Part shown: positions 1 to 6,404 of the stretch, one piece after another
How the letters are laid out: the number at the start of each line of letters is the position of its first letter
Position numbering within the stretch: position 1 is the stretch's first letter
NCBI GenBank assembly: GCA_003219225.1
Contig: QHPZ01000267.1
Location: 1 to 13,996, forward strand
Reading direction: 5' to 3'
Length of the DNA stretch: 13,996 nt
DNA from: Verrucomicrobiota bacterium
Lineage (GTDB): Bacteria > Verrucomicrobiota > Verrucomicrobiia > Chthoniobacterales > UBA10450
The notes under the pieces: generated by a model
Seen by the model: only the letters and a program-made list of their open reading frames with translations
Database searches by the model: none
Told to the model about the DNA's origin: nothing
Translations under genes and position numbers: made by a program

Positions 1-455
1 TGGCGGACACGGATTTCATGCGCTTTTCGCTCGGACCTTACAACCGCGAGCAGACGGCGACGTTCATCGAAAAACTGATCGGCTGGGAGCGGGCCGGTCT
101 GCCGTCGCAGTTCGCGCTCATCACGCGGGCAGAGAACGCGTTCATCGGTTACTGCGGGTTTTACCATCATCCGACTGAAAACATCCCTGATGTGGAGATC
201 GGCTACCGGTTGCATCCGGGTTATTGGAACCGCGGACTCGCGACTGAAGCGGCGCGCGCGGTGCGGGATCACGCCTTTCGCGATCTGAAGCTGCCGCGAG
301 TGATCTCACTCGTGCACCCGGAAAATATTCCATCGCGCCGCGTGGCGGAGAAAAACGGCATGAGCATCGAGAAGGAAATTATCTTCAAAGGATTTCCGAC
401 GCTGCTGTATGCGATGCGGCGCGAAGACTGGCTGGCGCGCCGTGGCGCTGAGTAA
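1..455 (+). CDS. GNAT-family N-acetyltransferase (RimJ/RimL type), 5' end cut off by window
   Basis: This is a GNAT acetyltransferase, which would move an acetyl group from acetyl-CoA to an amine; the substrate cannot be told from the sequence. The frame is open from base 3 through the first ATG (base 18), and the residues before it (A-D-T-D-F) fit the family's usual 'D..VMRF' lead-in, so the true start lies left of the window. From the ATG, 145 residues are visible. The acetyl-CoA core is recognisable: 'GYCGFYHH' (strand 4), then 'EIGYRLHPGYWNRGLATEA' with the GLATEA pyrophosphate-binding turn, then 'HPENIPSRRVAEKNGM', the usual C-terminal N-x-x-S-x-R-V-x-E-K-x-G-M motif. It ends in a typical 'LLYAMRREDWL' strand. 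Its last 71 nt overlap the 3' end of the convergent parA-like gene. It belongs to the RimJ/RimL-like group of small-molecule or protein acetyltransferases. Confidence 0.88.
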   Translation, partial: ADTDFMRFSLGPYNREQTATFIEKLIGWERAGLPSQFALITRAENAFIGYCGFYHHPTENIPDVEIGYRLHPGYWNRGLATEAARAVRDHAFRDLKLPRVISLVHPENIPSRRVAEKNGMSIEKEIIFKGFPTLLYAMRREDWLARRGAE

Positions 456-1203
456 ATTCGCGGGCCAGCTTGCGGTAGGCGTAGGCGCCGGCGCCGCGCG
501 GGTCGTATTCGAGGATCGATTTGCCGAAGCTGGGCGCTTCGCTCAGACGCACCGTGCGTGGGATCACGGTATTGTAAACGCATTTCCCGAAATGCTGGCG
601 AACTTCGGCGACCACTTGCGCGCTCAGGTTGGTGCGACTGTCGAACATCGTCATCACGATCCCGCCGATCTCGAGCTGGTTGTTCGCGCCGGAGTCGCGC
701 ACCTGCTCGACCACGCGCACGATCTTCACCAGCCCTTCGAGTGCAAAATATTCGCACTGGATCGGCGTCAGGATTTCGTCCGCTGCGGCGAGCGCGTTGG
801 TCATCAAAATTCCGAGGGACGGCGGGCAATCGAGCAGCACGAAATCGAACGTCTGATCCAGACGTAAGATCGACAATGCTTGCGCGAGCCGGGTGAGATG
901 GTCGGGCATTCGCGCGATTTCGACTTCCGCGCCGGCGAGATCGAGATCGGCCGGAATAAAGAACAGTCGCTCGCTGCGAGTGGGAATAATTTTGTCGATG
1001 ACTGAGCCGCTGCCGAGCAACGGCTCGTAAAGAGTGTCGCCTTCAATTTCCTGCAATCCGAGCGCGCTGGTCGCGTTCGCCTGCGGATCAAGATCGACAA
1101 TGAGAATGCGCTGGCCACGCTCGGCCAGCGCGCAACCGAGATTGACGGCAGTCGTCGTTTTGCCGACGCCACCCTTTTGATTCGCGATCGCGACGATTTT
1201 CAT
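385..1203 (-). CDS. parA: ParA/Soj-family chromosome-partitioning ATPase
   Basis: This is a 272-aa ParA/Soj/MinD-type ATPase, a family that positions chromosomes, plasmids or protein cargo using ATP-driven dimerisation on DNA. The start is the ATG at 1203, because the protein then begins 'MKIVAIANQKGGVGKTT', the standard N-terminus. An upstream in-frame ATG at 1305 would add an Arg/Pro-rich stretch unlike the family and overlap the upstream gene. Visible motifs are the deviant Walker A (KGGVGKTT, residues 10-17, with signature Lys10), the A' motif 'VDLDPQANAT' (36-45) and Walker B 'FVLLDCPP' (121-128). Further on, 'IPRTVRLSEAPSFGKSI' is typical of Soj proteins. ParA genes usually sit beside parB, but none is in the window: the downstream neighbour is a convergent acetyltransferase overlapping it by 71 nt. 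It lies 86 nt downstream of the LanB-like gene on the same strand, so co-transcription is possible. The C-terminal tail after 'YRKLAREF' is about 20 residues and not obviously conserved. Confidence 0.93.
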   Translation of the reverse strand: MKIVAIANQKGGVGKTTTAVNLGCALAERGQRILIVDLDPQANATSALGLQEIEGDTLYEPLLGSGSVIDKIIPTRSERLFFIPADLDLAGAEVEIARMPDHLTRLAQALSILRLDQTFDFVLLDCPPSLGILMTNALAAADEILTPIQCEYFALEGLVKIVRVVEQVRDSGANNQLEIGGIVMTMFDSRTNLSAQVVAEVRQHFGKCVYNTVIPRTVRLSEAPSFGKSILEYDPRGAGAYAYRKLAREFTQRHGAPASLRAASHTAASEIL

Positions 1204-1288
1204 TGGCAGGGATGGCTCGCCGAGCTGTGCGTTCTCACACGATTGCGGCGCGCCCGGCGGTCGCGCCCTACCATTGCGCCTGCGGTTT

Positions 1289-3565
1289 TCATGAGCCCGG
1301 CACAATCAACGTGCGCAGCTCGAACGTGCGGCCACCATCCGGCTCACGCCAGAGGAGTTGGTCAGGTGTTGGCAGCATCTCGGTGACCTCGAGCTCGTGC
1401 CATTTCGTCAGCCAACGATGAAAAATTTCGAGGAACAGATAGCTCTCAAGGTCGACAAATACCGGCTTGGTGTCTTTGTCGCGGCCTTCGGCCCCGCTGC
1501 GACGCAGCGCCTGTTCGGTTGGGCGAACAAAAACAAAGCGCGGCAAATTTCGTCCGCCGCGCAAACGCTCGACCGCCACGACAAGATCGCGCGACACACC
1601 CGTAAAATCTCCGGCGCCGAGTTCTTCTTCCTGCACCACCCAGACGCGTCGTTGCACCACTACTTTCCCGCAACGCAGCCGCGGCGTGTGCGGAGCCATC
1701 CCGAATTGAAACGGATGAAACCCAAGCGGGATGACCCAGCCGGCGCGCGCGAACGAGCCGAGATACTCGAGCGTGCCGATGCGACGCAAGCAAACATCGC
1801 CGGTCCTTTCATCGACATACACTTCGGTTTCGGCCGGCGAAACCGTGCGCCAGTGCGACGCGCCGCGCTGCGGCGCGACGAAATAGGTCAGCTCGGGCAC
1901 AGCTTCGGGCAGACAAACCGTTGTCGTTGCCGTGAAATCCGCCGCATAGAAACCGAAATGAAAATTCGGCTGACCGAAGACCGTGCTCGCGAGCGCCGAC
2001 GCGAGCGCAGTTTTGTCCGGGCACGACCAATAAAATCCGTGCTGAAGCAAAGCCACGGGCGGATGCAGCTCCGCCAAAATCCACTGGTATTCGCCGTGCC
2101 CGACTGCTTCGACTGATTCGGCGGCGAGCTGCAGATCAGCCGAGGGATAAGTGTATTCGTCGAACTTCGCGTACTGAAAATTGTCGCGGACGAAATGACA
2201 ATCCTCGGGAGTCAATTCGTACTCCGGCTCAGCAGCGTGGTTTTTCATGCGCGCGCGAAACGCGGCCTTCACCTCTTGAAATGCGGCGTGGGCGAACTGA
2301 ATCATGGCCGGCCCGGTGAGCGGCATTTCGAGCGACTCGCAGCGGCGGAGGAATGCGGGGAGCGACAGCGCGCCGTTTTCGAGCGGCCCTTTTTCCAAGA
2401 GACCACGCAGTCCGGCGGCGACGCGATCAGCGATAAACGCGTAACAATCGCGCCAAAGATCGATCCATGGAGCGGCTTCCGTCGCGACTTCGTTGATCAG
2501 CCGTTCGCTGATCCTGAATCGCGTATCGCGAAAACATTCTTCGCCGATTGGATTGATGGCCGAATAAAGAAATCGATCGGAGGTGGGTCGCGCAGCGCCG
2601 AGCTCCTGCAATGACTGCCGCGCTTTATCCATGATCTGCAAACGCGTGACCGTTTCGTTCGCGTGAGTGAATTCGTGCGGTAAACCGGCGATCGGTTCGA
2701 GCACGTTCAGCCAACGCGCACGCGTTGCAGTTTCGCGCCAGCCTCGTACATCCGAGACAAGCAAATCAAAAGCATGAGCGTCCAGAGCGGCAACTTCGAC
2801 CTGCCAACGAACGAGTTTGTTTTCGGCAAGACGCGCGAGCTTTTGCAGCTCGACGCCTAGCGAGTAAGCCGGCGTCGCACCATCGCACCGGCACACGACC
2901 TGCAACGCCTCGGGATCGAGCCGGACTCGCTCGCCGGTCACGGTAAAAACGAACTCGTCCTGCTCGATCCGCCCGGTCGGGTGAAGGCGAGGCGAAAGTT
3001 CGGCGCGGACGGCGGGATCGGCGTTCATTGCGGCGGCGATTCCGTGCGCTGTCCAGCGTTCAAGAAACGATTCGCGTCGGGCGACGCCCGGCTGCGGCGA
3101 TAGCGACGCGCCGCGCACCTCGTTATCTATCTTCCCCCAACTGGCCGGACCGAATTCGCTCAACGTGTCGTTCTTGGCAGCGATCCGCTGGAGAAACAGT
3201 AACAAGTGGCGCTCTCTCGCGCGCGCAATTTTTTTCCGCGGCGGCAAGTTCGCCGCCGTGACACTTTCCATTGCCAAAAGTTTCGGGATCAGCTCGCGCA
3301 CGTGTTCGGCGCTAAAAATCAAATAGCGCGGCAGAAGTTTTCTCGCCGACTCCAGAAGCGTGATGCGCGCGCTGGTCAGCTCTCGCATGAGCGTGTCGCG
3401 CAGACGCGACTCGGCAGGCGCCATCTCGGCGGCGGATTGTTTTTTGATGCCGAGCAGTTCGCGCGCGGCGTTGAAGGTCTGCGGTGTGGCGGTTGCCTCG
3501 ATAACATCGAATGGCGCACCGGCGATTCGAATTAGAAAAAGCGGCGCGACCCGATACGACCCCAC
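1289..3565 (-). CDS. Stand-alone LanB-like protein (lantibiotic dehydratase N-terminal, tRNA-dependent domain; PEARL-like)
   Basis: This 758-aa protein resembles the N-terminal domain of class I lantibiotic dehydratases (LanB), which uses glutamyl-tRNA to modify Ser/Thr of a precursor peptide. Relatives lacking the elimination domain (PEARLs, and the TbtB-like half of split LanBs) ligate amino acids or only glutamylate. Seen here: an N-terminal 'PLFLIRIAGAPFD' (residues 8-20); a helical 'RLRDTLMRELTSARITLLESARK' region (about 54-76, key residues only); 'FLQRIAAKNDTLSEFGP' around 124-140, the NDT...FGP signature I associate with small LanBs; and near the end 'LPRFVFVR' (674-681), 'KPVFVDL' (700-706) and 'EVTEMLP' (726-732), which normally close the N-terminal domain. 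The roughly 300-aa SpaB_C elimination domain is missing, so full dehydration is unlikely. The start is GTG at 3565, the first ATG/GTG/TTG after the upstream stop; no Shine-Dalgarno is seen. It follows a sensor kinase and precedes parA. No precursor peptide, LanC, protease or transporter is in the window. Family is fairly sure, function is not. Confidence 0.75.
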   Translation of the reverse strand: MGSYRVAPLFLIRIAGAPFDVIEATATPQTFNAARELLGIKKQSAAEMAPAESRLRDTLMRELTSARITLLESARKLLPRYLIFSAEHVRELIPKLLAMESVTAANLPPRKKIARARERHLLLFLQRIAAKNDTLSEFGPASWGKIDNEVRGASLSPQPGVARRESFLERWTAHGIAAAMNADPAVRAELSPRLHPTGRIEQDEFVFTVTGERVRLDPEALQVVCRCDGATPAYSLGVELQKLARLAENKLVRWQVEVAALDAHAFDLLVSDVRGWRETATRARWLNVLEPIAGLPHEFTHANETVTRLQIMDKARQSLQELGAARPTSDRFLYSAINPIGEECFRDTRFRISERLINEVATEAAPWIDLWRDCYAFIADRVAAGLRGLLEKGPLENGALSLPAFLRRCESLEMPLTGPAMIQFAHAAFQEVKAAFRARMKNHAAEPEYELTPEDCHFVRDNFQYAKFDEYTYPSADLQLAAESVEAVGHGEYQWILAELHPPVALLQHGFYWSCPDKTALASALASTVFGQPNFHFGFYAADFTATTTVCLPEAVPELTYFVAPQRGASHWRTVSPAETEVYVDERTGDVCLRRIGTLEYLGSFARAGWVIPLGFHPFQFGMAPHTPRLRCGKVVVQRRVWVVQEEELGAGDFTGVSRDLVVAVERLRGGRNLPRFVFVRPTEQALRRSGAEGRDKDTKPVFVDLESYLFLEIFHRWLTKWHELEVTEMLPTPDQLLWREPDGGRTFELRTLIVPGS

Positions 3566-3661
3566 ACGCTGAGCAAAACCAAACGCGCGCGAGCTGACAA
3601 GTGAAACCGACAGTTGTCGGCGAAGGGAACCGCCGCCAACGACCGCGGCTGCAGAACAAAA

Positions 3662-4810
3662 CTATTGCGAGAGCGGGAGGCGGATGGTGAAGGTGGAGCC
3701 CATCCCCGGCGTGCTTTCGGCTTTGATCGAGCCGTTGTGGTCTTCGACGACTTTTTTGCTGATGTAAAGGCCGAGACCGGTGCCGCTTTTAGCCTGCTTG
3801 GTGGTGAAGTAGGGATCGAAAATCTTGTTCATCTGCCCCTGGGCGATTCCGGCGCCGTCGTCTTCGACGCGAAGATCGACATAGAAATCTTTGCGGGTGC
3901 ACGCGATGCGGACGGAACCTTTCTTGTCCGCCGAGGCCTGGATGGCGTTGACGATAACGTTTTGAATGGCGCGCTTAATCTGGACGGCGTCCCCCGCAAG
4001 CGTGCAGGGGTCATCGCAGATGTCGATGCGCAATTCCACTCCGCTTTGGGTGGCCATGCCGGCGACGCCGCGGAGGACCTCCTGCAAAATAGCCGAGACA
4101 GAGACCGGTTTGGGGGTCAAAGCTTCGGCGCTGCCGTAGCTTTGCCACATGGTGAGGAGTTCACGGCAAAGCCGCACGTTTTGCTCAATGATTTTCAGCT
4201 CCTTGATCGAAGTTGCATTTTGCATGGCGCCGCCGTTTTCGGATTGCTCAAGTTTTTTGGCGAGCAACTGCACATAGCCCCAGACGATCGTGAGCGGGTT
4301 CCCCAAGTCGTGAACGAATTCGGCCGAGGCCTGACCCAGCGACGCGAGCCGCTCCTTTTGCGCGAGTTCCTTGAGCAGCCGGTTGTTCAGCTCGCTGATC
4401 TCGGAAGCGGCGCGCTCACTTGCGCGATGCACCCGGGTGCGCTCGACATTTCGCCCGATGATGTCGCGCATTTCGCCCGTGTCGAAAGGCTTGCTGATGT
4501 AGTCATTGGCCCCGAGACGCAGCGCTTCCTTGGCCGTTTCGAGCGCGCCAAAACCCGTCAGCATGATGACGGAAAGATGTGGATCGATCTCGCGGATCTT
4601 GCGCAGCCCCTCGATCCCATTGACGCCGGGCATGCGAATGTCCATGACGATGGTATCGGGCTGTTTTTCCTTGAGCAGCTTGAGGCCGGCCTCGACGCAA
4701 TCGGCGGTGTGCACCTGATAATTGGGTTTCAGGAGCATGCGCAAACTTTCGCGCGGACCGATCTCGTCGTCGATGACGACGACCTGGGGTGTTTCGGCAG
4801 CGACGATCAT
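3662..4810 (-). CDS. Hybrid response regulator-histidine kinase (REC + HisKA + HATPase)
   Basis: This 382-aa cytoplasmic signalling protein joins an N-terminal receiver to a histidine kinase core. The receiver (about 8-123) has the acidic pair D14-D15, phospho-acceptor D57 in 'VMDIRMP', T85 and K107 in 'SKPF', so it looks fully functional. A coiled-coil linker (about 123-155) leads to the H-box 'EFVHDLGNPLT', with H167; an Asp follows the His where Glu is commoner. The catalytic domain shows the N-box 'NVIVNAIQA', G1 'DDGAGI', 'IFDPYFTTK' and G2 'GTGLGLYISKKV'. There are no membrane segments, so the receiver is probably its input, phosphorylated by another kinase. The frame stays open to an ATG at 5062, but the extension is Arg/His-rich and unlike receivers; ATG 4810 gives the normal receiver N-terminus. 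It stops with TAG at 3662-3664 and the LanB-like gene follows in the same frame 96 nt later. Confidence 0.92.
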   Translation of the reverse strand: MIVAAETPQVVVIDDEIGPRESLRMLLKPNYQVHTADCVEAGLKLLKEKQPDTIVMDIRMPGVNGIEGLRKIREIDPHLSVIMLTGFGALETAKEALRLGANDYISKPFDTGEMRDIIGRNVERTRVHRASERAASEISELNNRLLKELAQKERLASLGQASAEFVHDLGNPLTIVWGYVQLLAKKLEQSENGGAMQNATSIKELKIIEQNVRLCRELLTMWQSYGSAEALTPKPVSVSAILQEVLRGVAGMATQSGVELRIDICDDPCTLAGDAVQIKRAIQNVIVNAIQASADKKGSVRIACTRKDFYVDLRVEDDGAGIAQGQMNKIFDPYFTTKQAKSGTGLGLYISKKVVEDHNGSIKAESTPGMGSTFTIRLPLSQ

Positions 4811-4812
4811 AA

Positions 4813-4829
4813 CAAGCCGGACAGGCTTG
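4813..4829 (-). promoter_or_regulatory. Perfect 6-bp hairpin abutting the REC-kinase start codon
   Basis: CAAGCC (4813-4818) and GGCTTG (4824-4829) pair perfectly around a 5-nt loop. The hairpin ends only 2 nt before the ATG at 4810 of the minus-strand kinase, exactly where a ribosome-binding site would be, and no Shine-Dalgarno is seen. It could be an operator or an mRNA hairpin that limits initiation. It could also be chance, since 6-bp stems are common. Confidence 0.3.
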
Positions 4830-5137
4830 CAGCTAGGCGCGTGCCGCGTGCGCCGGGGAGAACGAATAATTTTCGGCTCATCAAGACCTTCGGGCGCGCA
4901 ACGCTGAAACAGAAATGATTGGCGCGCAAGCTGCAATTTGTGAATAACTGGGGGCCAGCGGTGAACAAGTCTCAGTCGGCGTGGCGAAAAAATATAATGA
5001 CTCAATTTAACGTAGTGTTTAGAATGGCGCCGTGATCCTCCGGTGGTGGCGAAGATCGACAATCAGTTCCCACTCCTAAGCCGGCGCGTCGGCGCGGGTC
5101 GACTGCGCTCGAGTTTGTCATCCGTTGGCAACCAAAA

Positions 5138-5154
5138 CCGTGTCCGGCACACGG
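5138..5154 (+). promoter_or_regulatory. Perfect 6-bp hairpin upstream of the ketosynthase start codon
   Basis: CCGTGT (5138-5143) and ACACGG (5149-5154) pair perfectly around the loop CCGGC, 8 nt before the ATG at 5163. No clear Shine-Dalgarno lies between the hairpin and the ATG. It may affect translation or be a protein-binding palindrome, but chance is not excluded. Confidence 0.28.
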
Positions 5155-5162
5155 GCTAAGTC

Positions 5163-6404
5163 ATGAAGCGCAATCGCGTCATTATTTCTGGAATCGGCAT
5201 CGTGGCCCCCAACGGGATCGGCATCGAGGCATTCTGGGATTCGGTCCTGGCGGGGCGCAGCGGCATTGGCCCGATCACTTCATTCGACGCCTCGGAGTTC
5301 AAAAGCCGAATTGCGGGCGAAGTGAAAGATTTCGAGCCGACGGATTTTATCGAACCCGAGCTAAAACCTCGACGGATGGCACGGCATACGCAGTTAGCCT
5401 ACGCCGCCACGATGTTGGCGCTGAAGGATGCGGGCCTGGACATGAAAGACCTGCAGCTTCCCAGCCCGACGCCGGTGATGATCGGAGTAAGCATGAACGC
5501 GATGGATGTGTTGGAACGTGCGCTTTACGCCGTGCGCGATCACGGCCCCGATCGGGCGCCGCCGACCACTTGCGCGACCGCGCTGCCGCAAGCTGCGGCC
5601 AACGTTATCGCCGACCGACTGGGCAGCTGCGCAAACGCGACCACGGTTTCATCGGCCTGTCCCTCGGGGTTGGATGCAATCGCCGATGCCGCAGCGATAA
5701 TCCGCAGCGGCGAAGTCGAGCTCGCGATTGCCGGCGGAACCGACGCTCCGGTTACACCGTTGGCGATGGCGTGCTTTACTTCTGCGGGACTGAGCTCGTG
5801 TCGCAACAACGAACCGCAGAAGGCGAGTCGACCGTTCGATCTGGAGAGAGATTCCGGTGTGGTATCGGAAGGCGCGTGTGTTTTTGTCCTGGAGAATCTT
5901 GAGCGCGCAGAAGCTCGCGGAGCCGAGGCTTATCTGGAAATTAGTGGCTACGGCAAACAGCGAGACAGCGAGTTCGACCGGCCCGCCTCCGGCCTGGAAG
6001 ATTCGATGAAGCTGGCATTGGCCAATGCGGGGCGCACGATTCACGATGTTGATTACATCTCGGCTTATGGACCCGGTCACCCGGTCCTCGACGCGATGGA
6101 AGTGGCGACGATCAAGAAAGTCTTCGGCGAACGCGCTCGGTCGGTGCCGATCAGTTCAATCAAAGGTGTGACGGGAAATCCGCTGGCGGCCGGCGGCCCT
6201 TTTCAACTCGCCGCTTGCGCATTGATGATGCGCGATCAGGTCATTGCTCCGACGGCCAACTATGAGGTGCCGGATCCGGAATGTGACTTGGATTTCGTTC
6301 CGAACCAGCCCCGGAAACGACAGCTCGACTGCGTCCTGATCAATGTTCGCGGCTTGGGGGGTAGCGCGAGCACGATGGTGGTGAATCGGATCCAGAATGA
6401 ATAG
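5163..6404 (+). CDS. FabF-like beta-ketoacyl-ACP synthase lacking both catalytic histidines
   Basis: This 413-aa protein has the length and fold signature of condensing enzymes of the FabB/FabF type, which join malonyl-ACP to an acyl chain. The N-terminus ('VIISGIGIVAPNG', 'GRSGIGPITSFDASEF', 'RIAGEVKDFEP') and C-terminal half ('CDLDFVPN') align well by eye with FabF. The nucleophile is present: C166 in 'VSSACPSGLDAI'. The first catalytic His, in the usual 'AHGT' motif, is Tyr302 ('SAYGPGHP', codon TAT at 6066), and the second, in 'TGHxxGAAG', is Asn339 ('KGVTGNPLAAGG', codon AAT at 6177). Lys334 is kept. The gatekeeper 'GFGG' reads 'GLGG'. A Cys without the two His resembles non-elongating ketosynthases (KS0) and chain-length-factor-like partners, though true CLFs also lose the Cys. 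It may bind or transfer acyl groups rather than elongate. Its stop overlaps the next gene, a sensor kinase, by 8 nt. The ATG at 5163 gives the normal N-terminus. Confidence 0.88.
   Translation: MKRNRVIISGIGIVAPNGIGIEAFWDSVLAGRSGIGPITSFDASEFKSRIAGEVKDFEPTDFIEPELKPRRMARHTQLAYAATMLALKDAGLDMKDLQLPSPTPVMIGVSMNAMDVLERALYAVRDHGPDRAPPTTCATALPQAAANVIADRLGSCANATTVSSACPSGLDAIADAAAIIRSGEVELAIAGGTDAPVTPLAMACFTSAGLSSCRNNEPQKASRPFDLERDSGVVSEGACVFVLENLERAEARGAEAYLEISGYGKQRDSEFDRPASGLEDSMKLALANAGRTIHDVDYISAYGPGHPVLDAMEVATIKKVFGERARSVPISSIKGVTGNPLAAGGPFQLAACALMMRDQVIAPTANYEVPDPECDLDFVPNQPRKRQLDCVLINVRGLGGSASTMVVNRIQNE

Larger units (their letters stand above)
4811..5162. promoter_or_regulatory. Divergent intergenic region between the REC-kinase and ketosynthase genes
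   Basis: These 352 nt separate two divergently transcribed genes and should hold both promoters. I see no convincing gene. There is an A/T-rich patch with TATAAT on the plus strand (4993-4998), but no matching -35 box 16-18 nt upstream. A short perfect hairpin sits next to each of the two start codons (listed separately). A stretch at 5099-5120 resembles part of the palindromic repeat found at 10875-10979. No operator could be identified with confidence. Confidence 0.4.

Noticed and set aside
1204..1288. A short precursor peptide for the LanB-like protein between it and parA
   Set aside because: The 86-nt gap holds no start-to-stop frame with a leader/core-like peptide rich in Ser, Thr or Cys.
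1358..2116. A 252-aa plus-strand open frame opposite the LanB-like gene
   Set aside because: It is Arg-rich with no recognisable motif and lies wholly within a coding gene on the other strand.
3614..4918. A 434-aa plus-strand open frame opposite the REC-kinase gene
   Set aside because: It is the mirror frame of a well-supported kinase. Its protein is Asp/Ala/Gly/Phe-rich with no domain motifs, and long antisense frames are common in GC-rich genes.
4993..4998. TATAAT as a -10 box for the ketosynthase gene
   Set aside because: No -35-like hexamer lies 16-18 nt upstream, and the start codon is 165 nt away. It remains only a possibility.
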